DNA from: Candidatus Saccharimonadota bacterium
GTDB lineage: Bacteria > Patescibacteriota > Saccharimonadia > Saccharimonadales > SLHW01
Reading direction: 5' to 3'
Length of the DNA: 6,944 nt
Assembly: GCA_007132685.1 (NCBI GenBank)
Contig: SLOC01000055.1
Location: 1 to 6,944, forward strand
This document shows positions 1 to 5,669 of this stretch, in pieces; position 1 is the first letter of the stretch; the number at the start of each line of letters is the position of its first letter. The notes beneath the pieces were generated by a model. That model ran no database searches, was not told the origin of the DNA, and saw nothing but the letters and a program-made list of their open reading frames with translations. Made by a program: the position numbers and the translations under genes.

Positions 1-10
1 CTGCATTAAA

Positions 11-1303
11 TTATTCCTTATCCCACAAACTTTCGATACCCGGCAGTTGATTGCCCGACATAAGCTCAAGACTTGCCCCGCCACCAGTTGAAACGTGGCT
101 GAAGTGGTCGAGCGTATTCGTACTCTGTAGATATCCAACGGTATCACCGCCACCAACAATACTGTGTGGACGATTGCCAAATTCCCCACCACAAGCTCGC
201 ACAATCGTGTCCGTACCGTGGCTAAACGGACCGACTGGCCCTTGCAAGCTTTTTACCTCGGTTACACCCATGGCACCATTCCATATAACGGTCTTGCATA
301 ATTGCATAGCGCCGGCGATAAATGCGCCAGAATATGGACCGATATCTAAAATCATATCGTCTGGGCCGACTTCTATCGCTGAGGTGTCTGGCTTGCTGGG
401 ATACGACTCGATATCAGCAAAGACATGGCTCCCCCAGTCCACAATACGCGTTTGAGCCCGGGGAGTAATTTCGGTCGCAACTACTGCATCTTGAGGTAAA
501 TAGAAAATAAAATCAGATTCGCTGGATCGCTTAGCCGCTGTTTCGAGAATCTCGCGGGCCAGCGGCAAGTCATCTTCGCTGAGTTTGCTATTGCCGGTCG
601 GCATACCACGGGCTTGCAAAAATACGTTAGCCATGGCGCCACCGATAGCTACCACATCGGCATGCTCAACGAAACGTCTCAGCACATCAATCTTATCTGA
701 TACTTTGGCGCCACCGATAATCGTCATCAACGGTCTGGCTGGATCATCCATACCGTCAGCGATAGTGCCGGCTTCGCGCTCGAGCAGCAAACCGGCAACA
801 CTGGGTAGGTGTTTGGTAATCGCGTCTGTCGAGGCATGAGCTCGGTGAACTACACCGAACCCGTCTTGCACGAACACTTCTCCGTGCTCGGCCAGCTGCT
901 TAGCAAAGCTGTTGTTGTTGGCTTCTTCTTCTTTGTGAAAGCGTAGGTTCTCTAGTAGGAGGATATCACCAGGTTGTAAATCATTTACTTTTTGTTTGGC
1001 ATCTTTGCCGACACAGTCATGAGCAAACTTCACTTCTCGGTTGAATTTTTCTGCCAACCGCTTGGCGACCGGTTCGAGTGAGTACTTTGTATCGTGCTCG
1101 TCTTTTGGTCGACCCATATGAGAGATGATGACGATAGAACACGCCTGCTCAAGTAAATACTGAAGAGTTGGTAGCGACTGGGTGATGCGATAGTCATCGG
1201 TGATGGTGCCGGATTCATCAATCGGAACATTATAATCGGCACGAACAACCACTTGTTTGCCGTGGAGGTCGTATTCTTTGACGGTTTTTTTCCAAAATCC
1301 CAC
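11..1303 (-). CDS. pgk: Phosphoglycerate kinase
   Basis: This is a complete 430-residue phosphoglycerate kinase, which transfers phosphate from 1,3-bisphosphoglycerate to ADP in cytosolic glycolysis and yields ATP. N-terminal substrate-binding motifs are visible: R21-A-D23-Y-N25 in VRADYNVP, R39, SHMGRP at 61-66, ENLRF at 118-122 and HRAHAS at 153-158. The C-terminal nucleotide domain carries GGAKVSDKI (197-205), GGAMANVF (221-228), WNGAMGVTE (341-349), GGGDTVGYL (384-392) and STGGGASLE (405-413). The usual NDAFG is QDGFG here (146-150), a mild variant. The length is slightly above the common bacterial size, with some extra sequence around residues 290-315. The start is GTG, because no ATG lies between it and the upstream in-frame stop and the protein begins just ahead of the conserved N-terminus. 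It follows pyk by 27 bp on the same strand, so the two are probably co-transcribed. Confidence 0.98.
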   Translation of the reverse strand: MGFWKKTVKEYDLHGKQVVVRADYNVPIDESGTITDDYRITQSLPTLQYLLEQACSIVIISHMGRPKDEHDTKYSLEPVAKRLAEKFNREVKFAHDCVGKDAKQKVNDLQPGDILLLENLRFHKEEEANNNSFAKQLAEHGEVFVQDGFGVVHRAHASTDAITKHLPSVAGLLLEREAGTIADGMDDPARPLMTIIGGAKVSDKIDVLRRFVEHADVVAIGGAMANVFLQARGMPTGNSKLSEDDLPLAREILETAAKRSSESDFIFYLPQDAVVATEITPRAQTRIVDWGSHVFADIESYPSKPDTSAIEVGPDDMILDIGPYSGAFIAGAMQLCKTVIWNGAMGVTEVKSLQGPVGPFSHGTDTIVRACGGEFGNRPHSIVGGGDTVGYLQSTNTLDHFSHVSTGGGASLELMSGNQLPGIESLWDKE

Positions 1304-1311
1304 TTGTGTTG

Positions 1312-1325
1312 CCCACCCTTTCCTT
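1312..1325 (-). promoter_or_regulatory. Purine-rich ribosome binding site of pgk
   Basis: On the minus strand the 27-bp gap after pyk reads AAGGAAAGGGTGGG and is followed by eight bases and the GTG start. The block is a plausible but non-ideal Shine-Dalgarno region: the last GGTGG lies about 8 bases from the start, and the AAGGA core lies further away. It supports the GTG start and independent translation initiation within a pyk-pgk transcript. Confidence 0.55.
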
Positions 1326-1330
1326 ATAGC

Positions 1331-2761
1331 TTACAGTACTCGTACCTTAATCGTATCAGTCGTGCCAACAACTCCGGGATACTGACCTGAGGCTGAAATA
1401 ATGATGTCGTCCTTCTTGAGTACCTTTTTTTGCTTGAGCCAATCAGTAAGTTTAGAAGCAGCCAACTTATCATCTGGACGAACATAACTCTTGACGCCGT
1501 AAACAACCGACAGTTGCTGAGCTGCACGAGCAGAGGAAGTGACGGCAATAACCGGGCGACCTGGCCGTCGAGAAGCTATCTGTAGAGCGGTTGCACCAGA
1601 CTTCGTCTCTGCAACGATTGCTCGAGCGCTTACCTCACCAGCAAGGTGAATAACCGCGTTGCAAATAGCAGACTGACGGGTTTCGTCAGCGTCATGATCA
1701 AATTGTGGCGATACCGGCGTATTGTTCTGGGTAAACAGGATAATCCGCTTCATGACCTCGACTGATTCGACAGGATATTGGCCACTGGCCGTTTCGTCCG
1801 AAAGCATCACACAATCAGCGCCGACTATCACCGCTGTCGCAACGTCAGATACTTCGGCTCGCGTGGGATCTGGTACTTCTGTCATGGTGGCAAGCATCTG
1901 GGTGGCTACAATGGTTGGCTTACTGTAACGGATGCCTAGGCTGATAGCTTGACGCTGTACGATTGGCACGGATTCCGGCTCCGTCTCAATCGCAAGGTCT
2001 CCACGAGCGACCATGACTGCATCGACTTCTTTGATGATAGACTCCAGGTTTTCTACGGCTGCTCTGGTCTCTATCTTGGCGATGACTCGGGCTGTACTCC
2101 CGAGATTTTTGAGCATTTTTTGCAGCTGCTTAATGTCATCTGCTGATTGCACGAAACTGAGCGCCACGTAATCGATGTCATGCTCGGAACCAAAGTGGAT
2201 GTCTTTTTTGTCTTTTTTGGTGATAATATCCCCACCAAAATCAGTATCTGGAAGATTGATGCCTTTGCGCTTGATTAATATGCCCTCGTTCTCAGCACGG
2301 ACATGCACTACGCCATCACGTACACTCGTGACATGCGTGCGAATCTTGCCGTCATAGAGAAATAATCGCTCGCCGCGCTTTACCTTTTTGCTCAGATCGT
2401 ACTGGATGGGCAGGTGCCCTTCCCGTTCATAATCGGCATCGTATTTGAGTGTAAAGCTTTGGCCGTCTTGCACGGTGAAAACGCCATCAAAATCACCTAG
2501 CCGAATCTTTGGCCCCTGCAAGTCCTGGATGATAGCGACCGGCTTACCGTACTCTTTTGACGCTTTGCGTATCCACTTAATCTGTTGCACACGCTCTTCG
2601 TGAGTACCGTGGCTAAAGTTTAGTCGCAACCCATTTGCCCCAGCCTTAATAAGCGCCAGTATTTTCTCATAACTGTCGGTAGATGGACCAATTGTCGCGA
2701 TTATCTTGGTACGCTTAAACTTATCAATAGGCACATTCGGTGCCTTCTCAGTTGTCTTCAT
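1331..2761 (-). CDS. pyk: Pyruvate kinase, predicted K+-independent type
   Basis: This complete 476-residue pyruvate kinase converts phosphoenolpyruvate and ADP to pyruvate and ATP in the cytosol. Motifs in order are KIIATIGPS (19-27), RLNFSHG (46-52; R46, N48 and S50 line the PEP/cation site), DLQGPKIRLG (80-89), KGINLP (166-171), LSFVQ (201-205), IAKIET (227-232; catalytic Lys 229 and metal ligand Glu 231), MVARGDLAIE (250-259; metal ligand Asp 255), ATQML (286-290) and PTRAEVSDVATAV (299-311). The C-terminal allosteric-type domain spans about 355-476. The GPKIR form, with Leu-Gln before it and Leu after it, matches the pattern described for K+-independent pyruvate kinases, whereas rabbit muscle enzyme has Glu in place of this Lys. 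The usual LSGETA is LSDETA here. The ATG start has no Shine-Dalgarno but sits just after a -10 box, so the mRNA is probably leaderless. pgk follows on the same strand. Confidence 0.98.
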   Translation of the reverse strand: MKTTEKAPNVPIDKFKRTKIIATIGPSTDSYEKILALIKAGANGLRLNFSHGTHEERVQQIKWIRKASKEYGKPVAIIQDLQGPKIRLGDFDGVFTVQDGQSFTLKYDADYEREGHLPIQYDLSKKVKRGERLFLYDGKIRTHVTSVRDGVVHVRAENEGILIKRKGINLPDTDFGGDIITKKDKKDIHFGSEHDIDYVALSFVQSADDIKQLQKMLKNLGSTARVIAKIETRAAVENLESIIKEVDAVMVARGDLAIETEPESVPIVQRQAISLGIRYSKPTIVATQMLATMTEVPDPTRAEVSDVATAVIVGADCVMLSDETASGQYPVESVEVMKRIILFTQNNTPVSPQFDHDADETRQSAICNAVIHLAGEVSARAIVAETKSGATALQIASRRPGRPVIAVTSSARAAQQLSVVYGVKSYVRPDDKLAASKLTDWLKQKKVLKKDDIIISASGQYPGVVGTTDTIKVRVL

Positions 2762-2769
2762 ATAGTTCT

Positions 2770-2797
2770 AGTATAAGCATAATCAGCACGCTCGCAA
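2770..2797 (-). promoter_or_regulatory. Predicted sigma70-type promoter of the pyk-pgk operon
   Basis: On the minus strand TTGCGA (2797-2792), 16 bases and TATACT (2775-2770) form a reasonable -35/-10 pair. The pyk ATG starts at 2761, only eight bases after the -10 box. Transcription starting the usual ~7 bases downstream would begin at or within a few bases of the ATG. No Shine-Dalgarno is present in between, so the message is predicted to be leaderless or nearly so. Confidence 0.65.
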
Positions 2798-2828
2798 CAG
2801 TTTATCGCATTGTTTTTGGTAGGCGCGT

Positions 2829-2834
2829 TATAAT
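2829..2834 (+). promoter_or_regulatory. Perfect -10 box of the PIG-L gene, predicted leaderless
   Basis: A consensus TATAAT is followed by seven bases and the ATG at 2842, so the expected transcription start coincides with the start codon. No good -35 hexamer is visible at 16-19 bp spacing, and there is no TGn extension of the -10. No Shine-Dalgarno sequence precedes the ATG. Both the promoter and the start codon are therefore best explained by leaderless transcription. Confidence 0.65.
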
Positions 2835-2841
2835 TGTGGAC

Positions 2842-3573
2842 ATGATTACAAGCCAGCAAGACATAAAACAGCTTGGCGCTATCATGGGAGTCTGGGCGCA
2901 CCCAGATGATGAGACGTGGACATCGGCGGGAATTATGGCAACGGCACGCGCCAATGGCCAGTCGGTTGCTGTCTTGAGCGCGACCAATGGCGATGCCGGC
3001 CAGTCAGCCGATGAATCACGTTGGGCTCGGACTTCCCTGCGTGAGATACGCCAACAAGAGCTAAGAAACGCGCTTGATGCAATCGGCGTAAGCGACTTAA
3101 CATTGCTCGACTACCCAGACGATAAGCTCGGCGATATTGATGATAAGGAGGCTGTGGCCACTGTTTTGCGCCATATAAACGCGGTACAGCCTGATACAAT
3201 ACTGACTTTTGAGCCCAACGGTATCACCGGTCATACGGATCACAAAAAAGCATCAGCGTGGGCAATAGCAGCAGCTAAGCAGCTTGATGCACCCATTGCA
3301 GTCTATGGAGCAGTTGATACGGTGTCTTCTTACGAAAGCGTCGGCAAGAAGGCGCATGAGCTTTTTAACGTGTATTTTGCGACGGATAAGCCTGACCTGT
3401 ATGAAGAGTCAGATTTAGCTATATGTTTTAAGCTGCCGAACGAAGCCGTAGATAGAAAACGAGCCGCGTTTAGGGCACATGCTAGTCAAACTCATGCGCT
3501 GCTTGAACACCAAGTCGGCAAAGAGCTTGTCGAGCAGTCAGTCAAGCAAGAGTGCTTCATCAAGCTATTGTAA
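2842..3573 (+). CDS. PIG-L/LmbE-family deacetylase
   Basis: The 243-residue product belongs to the PIG-L (LmbE-like) family of zinc-dependent de-N-acetylases, which remove acetyl groups from N-acetylglucosamine-type substrates. The zinc/catalytic motif AHPDDE is at 19-24: His20 and Asp23 are predicted metal ligands and Asp22 the general base. The second motif, GHTDH, is at 120-124, where His124 is the likely third ligand. NGDAGQ (40-45), REIRQQEL (67-74 region starting at R67) and RAHASQ (201-206) are also typical. No signal peptide or membrane helix is visible, so it is probably cytosolic. An upstream in-frame GTG at 2740 would add 34 residues but lies inside pyk and across the promoter; the ATG at 2842, just after a TATAAT, is preferred. 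The substrate cannot be deduced, because no thiol-biosynthesis, glycosyltransferase or antibiotic gene lies nearby. It is transcribed divergently from pyk. Confidence 0.93.
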   Translation: MITSQQDIKQLGAIMGVWAHPDDETWTSAGIMATARANGQSVAVLSATNGDAGQSADESRWARTSLREIRQQELRNALDAIGVSDLTLLDYPDDKLGDIDDKEAVATVLRHINAVQPDTILTFEPNGITGHTDHKKASAWAIAAAKQLDAPIAVYGAVDTVSSYESVGKKAHELFNVYFATDKPDLYEESDLAICFKLPNEAVDRKRAAFRAHASQTHALLEHQVGKELVEQSVKQECFIKLL

Positions 3574-3601
3574 ATAAATACTTGACGCGTCAAGTATTTA
3601 T
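3574..3601. repeat. Perfect 28-bp palindrome, candidate bidirectional terminator or operator
   Basis: The sequence directly after the PIG-L stop codon is a perfect palindrome with 14-base arms centred on ACGCGT (between 3587 and 3588) and no spacer. As RNA it could form a stem of about 12 bp with a CGCG tetraloop. The 3' arm ends in TATTTAT rather than a clean U-run, so it is not a textbook intrinsic terminator. It sits between the convergent PIG-L and tRNA-Glu transcripts, which suits a bidirectional terminator. A dimeric regulator site or a cruciform are alternatives. Confidence 0.6.
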
Positions 3602-3795
3602 GATTACACCCCTTATAAATTTCTGCGGGTGACTTCGTTGGCGCCCGAACCGCCTAACGGGGTTCGATACTCGCCTACGGCGAGCCACCAGAGATTGCTG
3701 ATTTCGTTTCTGGCAAGGCGACCCGCGACGAACGAGGGAGCTGTATAAGCAATACTGCGACCGAGCGAGAGAGCGAGGGCAACGCAGCCAGAAAT
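3602..3795. other. Non-coding structured stretch between PIG-L and the tRNA terminator
   Basis: About 190 bases without a credible gene. Long minus-strand reading frames cross it but continue through the tRNA and its terminator, so they are not credible. It contains the inverted tRNA-end copy, the 6-bp hairpin at 3670-3684, and a large imperfect palindrome whose arms are 3703-3715 and 3787-3799. The interior is rich in GAGCGAG-type microrepeats (3764-3777) and has an approximate symmetry centre near 3751, around TATAAGCAATA. GCGGGT (3625-3630) and ACCCGC (3721-3726) could also pair. This looks like a structured repeat or RNA rather than protein-coding DNA. Confidence 0.5.
3659..3715 (+). repeat. 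Inverted, degenerate copy of the tRNA-Glu 3' end and its downstream flank
   Basis: Three blocks on the plus strand match, in the same order, the minus strand at the tRNA-Glu gene. GGGGTTCGAT (3659-3668) equals the tRNA T-arm (3879-3870). CACCAGAGATTGCTGAT (3686-3702) equals the CCA end and flank (3857-3842) apart from one extra T. TTTCGTTTCTGGC (3703-3715) matches 3799-3787 at 12 of 13 bases. The copy lacks the terminator hairpin that separates the second and third blocks at the tRNA gene. Its own T-arm and acceptor do not pair properly, and it carries a local CTCGCC/GGCGAG hairpin (3670-3684), so it is not a working tRNA. It could be an integration scar or a dispersed palindromic repeat. Confidence 0.6.
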
Positions 3796-3840
3796 GAAAA
3801 AACCTCGAGGGCAAGCTACTTGTTCGCTTGTCTCGAGGTT
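3796..3840 (-). terminator. Intrinsic terminator of tRNA-Glu
   Basis: On the minus strand AACCTCGAG (3840-3832) pairs perfectly with CTCGAGGTT (3809-3801), with a further ACAAG/CTTGC stem inside, and is followed immediately by a run of six T (3802-3797, partly shared with the stem). It begins 12 bases after the encoded CCA of the tRNA. This is a textbook rho-independent terminator for the tRNA transcript. Confidence 0.88.
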
Positions 3841-3852
3841 GATCAGCATCTC

Positions 3853-3927
3853 TGGTGACCCCAAGGGGAATCGAACCCCTATTTCCGGGATGAAAACCCG
3901 ACGTCCTAGCCGTTAGACGATGGGGCC
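3853..3927 (-). tRNA. tRNA-Glu (anticodon UUC)
   Basis: The minus strand folds as a full cloverleaf. The acceptor stem is GGCCCCA/TGGGGTC (with one G-T pair), followed by discriminator A (3856) and an encoded CCA (3855-3853). The D-arm is GTCTAACGGCTAGGAC. The anticodon stem TCGGG/CCCGG encloses the loop TTTTCAT, giving anticodon TTC at 3894-3892. The variable region has four bases, and the T-arm is AGGGG-TTCGATT-CCCCT. The mature body is 72 nt plus CCA. The gene has its own predicted promoter and a strong terminator, so it is a single-tRNA transcription unit. Anticodon UUC decodes GAA and GAG. Confidence 0.97.
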
Positions 3928-3958
3928 AGCTATTGTGGCCGCTGTTAACAACTGCAAA

Positions 3959-3988
3959 ATTGTAGCACAAACTATTGTTGATTGTGAA
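3959..3988 (-). promoter_or_regulatory. Predicted promoter of tRNA-Glu
   Basis: On the minus strand TTCACA (3988-3983; 5 of 6 to TTGACA), an 18-bp spacer and TACAAT (3964-3959; 5 of 6 to TATAAT) form a good sigma70-type promoter. Transcription would begin near 3952 and leave about 25 bases of leader before the tRNA. The -35 hexamer overlaps one edge of the upstream hairpin at 3986-4018. Confidence 0.65.
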
Positions 3989-4018
3989 ATCCCCGCCTTT
4001 AGTAGTGGCGGGGATTTC
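3986..4018 (-). terminator. GC-rich hairpin, probable terminator of the surface operon
   Basis: GAAATCCCCGCC (3986-3997) and GGCGGGGATTTC (4007-4018) form a perfect 12-bp stem with a 9-base loop. On the minus strand, the strand of the upstream surface-protein genes, the stem ends in ATTT but is followed by CACAATC, so the U-tract is weak and partly inside the stem. On the plus strand a run of five T follows after a few bases (4023-4027). It lies 81 bp after the stop of the LPVTG protein, where a terminator is expected. Confidence 0.55.
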
Positions 4019-4099
4019 GAGGTTTTTGTCTGGAGGCTCTATTTATATGGAGCACTCTCTGACACTTAGACAATGAGAGCGGTCAGTCAGATGCTCTGT

Positions 4100-5638
4100 T
4101 TAGTAGCCTCGACGAGCAGTGAAGATGCGGTGAGCAAATGCGCTAACTGCGCTGGTTGCTGCGAAGAGTCCAACGACTCCACCGATACCAGTTACTGGCA
4201 ATTCTTCAGGAAGCTCAGGCTCTTCTGGTTCTTCAGGCTCATCTTTTGGTGAGATAGTTACCGTAACACGGCAAGCGTCACTTGTGACTTCTGTCTGTTC
4301 ACCATCTACGGTTCCTCGAACAGCGACACGGGCTGTGTATGTACCGTAGTCATCATAGGTGTGCTCTACTTCACTCTGGTCAGTAACAAGCTCGTTGCTG
4401 CCATCTCCAAAGCTGTAGACAAAGCTATCAAACTCAGCTGCGCCGGTTGTTCGAGCTTCAGCGTTGAAGCGGAACGTCTTGTCGCCTACATGTGTAGCAG
4501 TCAAATCCTCACAGATTAGCTGTCCTACTTCAGGTTTTTCTGGCTCATCTTCACACTCAACATCTACGACAAGTCGAGCAGTATTGTAGTAAGGGTTCAG
4601 CCCATCTGGGTGCACAATTCCTACATTTCGTAGATCATATTCACCACAGTACTGGTAAGCACCGTAATCATCTATTTCTGCGGTAAACCATACGTTAGCA
4701 TTAGCTCCAGGTGCATAGTTACCTACGTTTATGCCGCCTCGTGTGATGTCGTTGCTCTCTACGTTAGTGCCTTCAGGGTGGTTGCCATTCATCAACATAG
4801 TAGAGTCCTCTACATATGTGTGGTAGTCGGGCAAGTTGTCGCCGACAAAGACATTGTTTAGGGTTTCGTTACCTTCGTTACGGAACCGGATTAGGTATTC
4901 AACTGTTGCACCTGGCTCGACAGTCATATCCTTAGTCCAGTCAGATGAGTCGCCTCCGACAGGTCGAACGTACTTATCTACGCTTACACCTGCAGCTACA
5001 ACACGTACTTGTACGGTGATTGACTCTTCGTATGCAAAACAAGGACGATACTTATCGTGAACGTGGAGACCAGAAGGACCCACCAGTTGTTCTTGCTGCT
5101 CAGAAGTCAACGGTTCTGTACTGTAACAGCTCGCTGGAGCGCGCTCCATACCAGTATCACAGTCTTCGTCACCTTCGTAAGCACCCTTGTTGTAGCGCCA
5201 TGTAGCACTATCCTCTACTACCTCTAGACGTGCCTTGTCTGAAGACAAGCCAATGGTTGATGTGTCGTTTACAGTGTTTGCGTTATCGGCAGAAACGGTT
5301 CCCGTTACTACTTGTGTGTCACCAGCTGATGACGGAATGTCGAACCGAACTCGCAGATTCTCGGCATCTTTGCCTGAGTCAGGTAGCTCCATGTTGTGGT
5401 ACCACATCTGCAACTGAACCACATCATCAACGAGTGCTTCTGTGTTTTGCGTATACTCAGTGGCACCATCTGTAATGTTCATAGCTCCGATGTAGCCTTC
5501 AAGCTCTACTTGCTGGTTGGCTACTGCGCTACCACCTGTTATTGCTGGCATTACTGCTGCCGCTGCGAAAACGACTGCAATTACACTCAATGTTGTTCGC
5601 TTTGTAATGTTCTTGAACTTAGATCTTAGATTAAACAT
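4100..5638 (-). CDS. Secreted cell-wall-anchored protein with DUF11-like and PKD-like domains and an LPVTG sorting signal
   Basis: The 512-residue product has a Sec signal peptide (basic N-region to about residue 14, hydrophobic core about 17-35, likely cleavage after AVA at 38-40). A beta-rich N-terminal region spans about 41-215. A DUF11-like segment lies at about 217-325 (SVDKYVRP, then VEYLIRFRNEGNETLNNVFVGDNLP). A PKD-like domain spans about 375-462 (YSFGDG at 408-413, HTYDDYGTYTARV). An acidic Pro-Glu stretch leads to LPVTG (480-484), a hydrophobic segment (about 486-503) and a short basic tail with ARRGY. This is the layout of a sortase substrate. The mature part has seven Cys. The start at 5638 is chosen because an AAGGAG lies 7 bases upstream; an ATG at 5644 is only one base from it. 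The gene follows the acidic membrane protein by about 25 bp, so the two probably form an operon. The binding target is unknown. Confidence 0.88.
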   Translation of the reverse strand: MFNLRSKFKNITKRTTLSVIAVVFAAAAVMPAITGGSAVANQQVELEGYIGAMNITDGATEYTQNTEALVDDVVQLQMWYHNMELPDSGKDAENLRVRFDIPSSAGDTQVVTGTVSADNANTVNDTSTIGLSSDKARLEVVEDSATWRYNKGAYEGDEDCDTGMERAPASCYSTEPLTSEQQEQLVGPSGLHVHDKYRPCFAYEESITVQVRVVAAGVSVDKYVRPVGGDSSDWTKDMTVEPGATVEYLIRFRNEGNETLNNVFVGDNLPDYHTYVEDSTMLMNGNHPEGTNVESNDITRGGINVGNYAPGANANVWFTAEIDDYGAYQYCGEYDLRNVGIVHPDGLNPYYNTARLVVDVECEDEPEKPEVGQLICEDLTATHVGDKTFRFNAEARTTGAAEFDSFVYSFGDGSNELVTDQSEVEHTYDDYGTYTARVAVRGTVDGEQTEVTSDACRVTVTISPKDEPEEPEEPELPEELPVTGIGGVVGLFAATSAVSAFAHRIFTARRGY

Positions 5639-5645
5639 ATTCATT

Positions 5646-5651
5646 CTCCTT
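5646..5651 (-). promoter_or_regulatory. Strong Shine-Dalgarno that decides the start of the LPVTG protein
   Basis: On the minus strand AAGGAG (5651-5646) lies 7 bases before the ATG at 5638 but only one base before the alternative ATG at 5644. Normal spacing therefore favours 5638, which shortens the protein by two residues. A small hairpin, TCGCT/AGCGA (5654-5668), sits between the upstream stop codon and this site. Confidence 0.75.
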
Positions 5652-5669
5652 TATCGCTCTTTAAGCGAG

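Noticed and set aside
2740..2841. Upstream GTG start for the PIG-L gene, adding 34 residues
   Set aside because: It overlaps the first codons of pyk on the other strand, reads across both promoters, and adds sequence ahead of the normal family N-terminus.
3565..3587. Antisense promoter (TTGACG, 15-bp spacer, TACAAT) on the minus strand at the end of the PIG-L gene
   Set aside because: The spacer is short, the -35 is simply part of the palindrome, and nothing downstream on that strand would be served.
3650..3690. A second functional tRNA on the plus strand ending in CCACCA
   Set aside because: The T-loop and CCA end look right, but the T-stem does not pair, the spacing to the acceptor is wrong and no 5' half can be folded.
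3590..3970. Minus-strand reading frames of 126 and 83 codons across the tRNA region
   Set aside because: They run through the tRNA-Glu gene, its terminator and the inverted repeat, have no ribosome binding site and show no recognisable protein features.
11..5638. Alternative genetic code with UGA read as an amino acid
   Set aside because: pgk, pyk, the PIG-L gene and the LPVTG gene are full length under the standard bacterial code, and nothing needs UGA to be read through.
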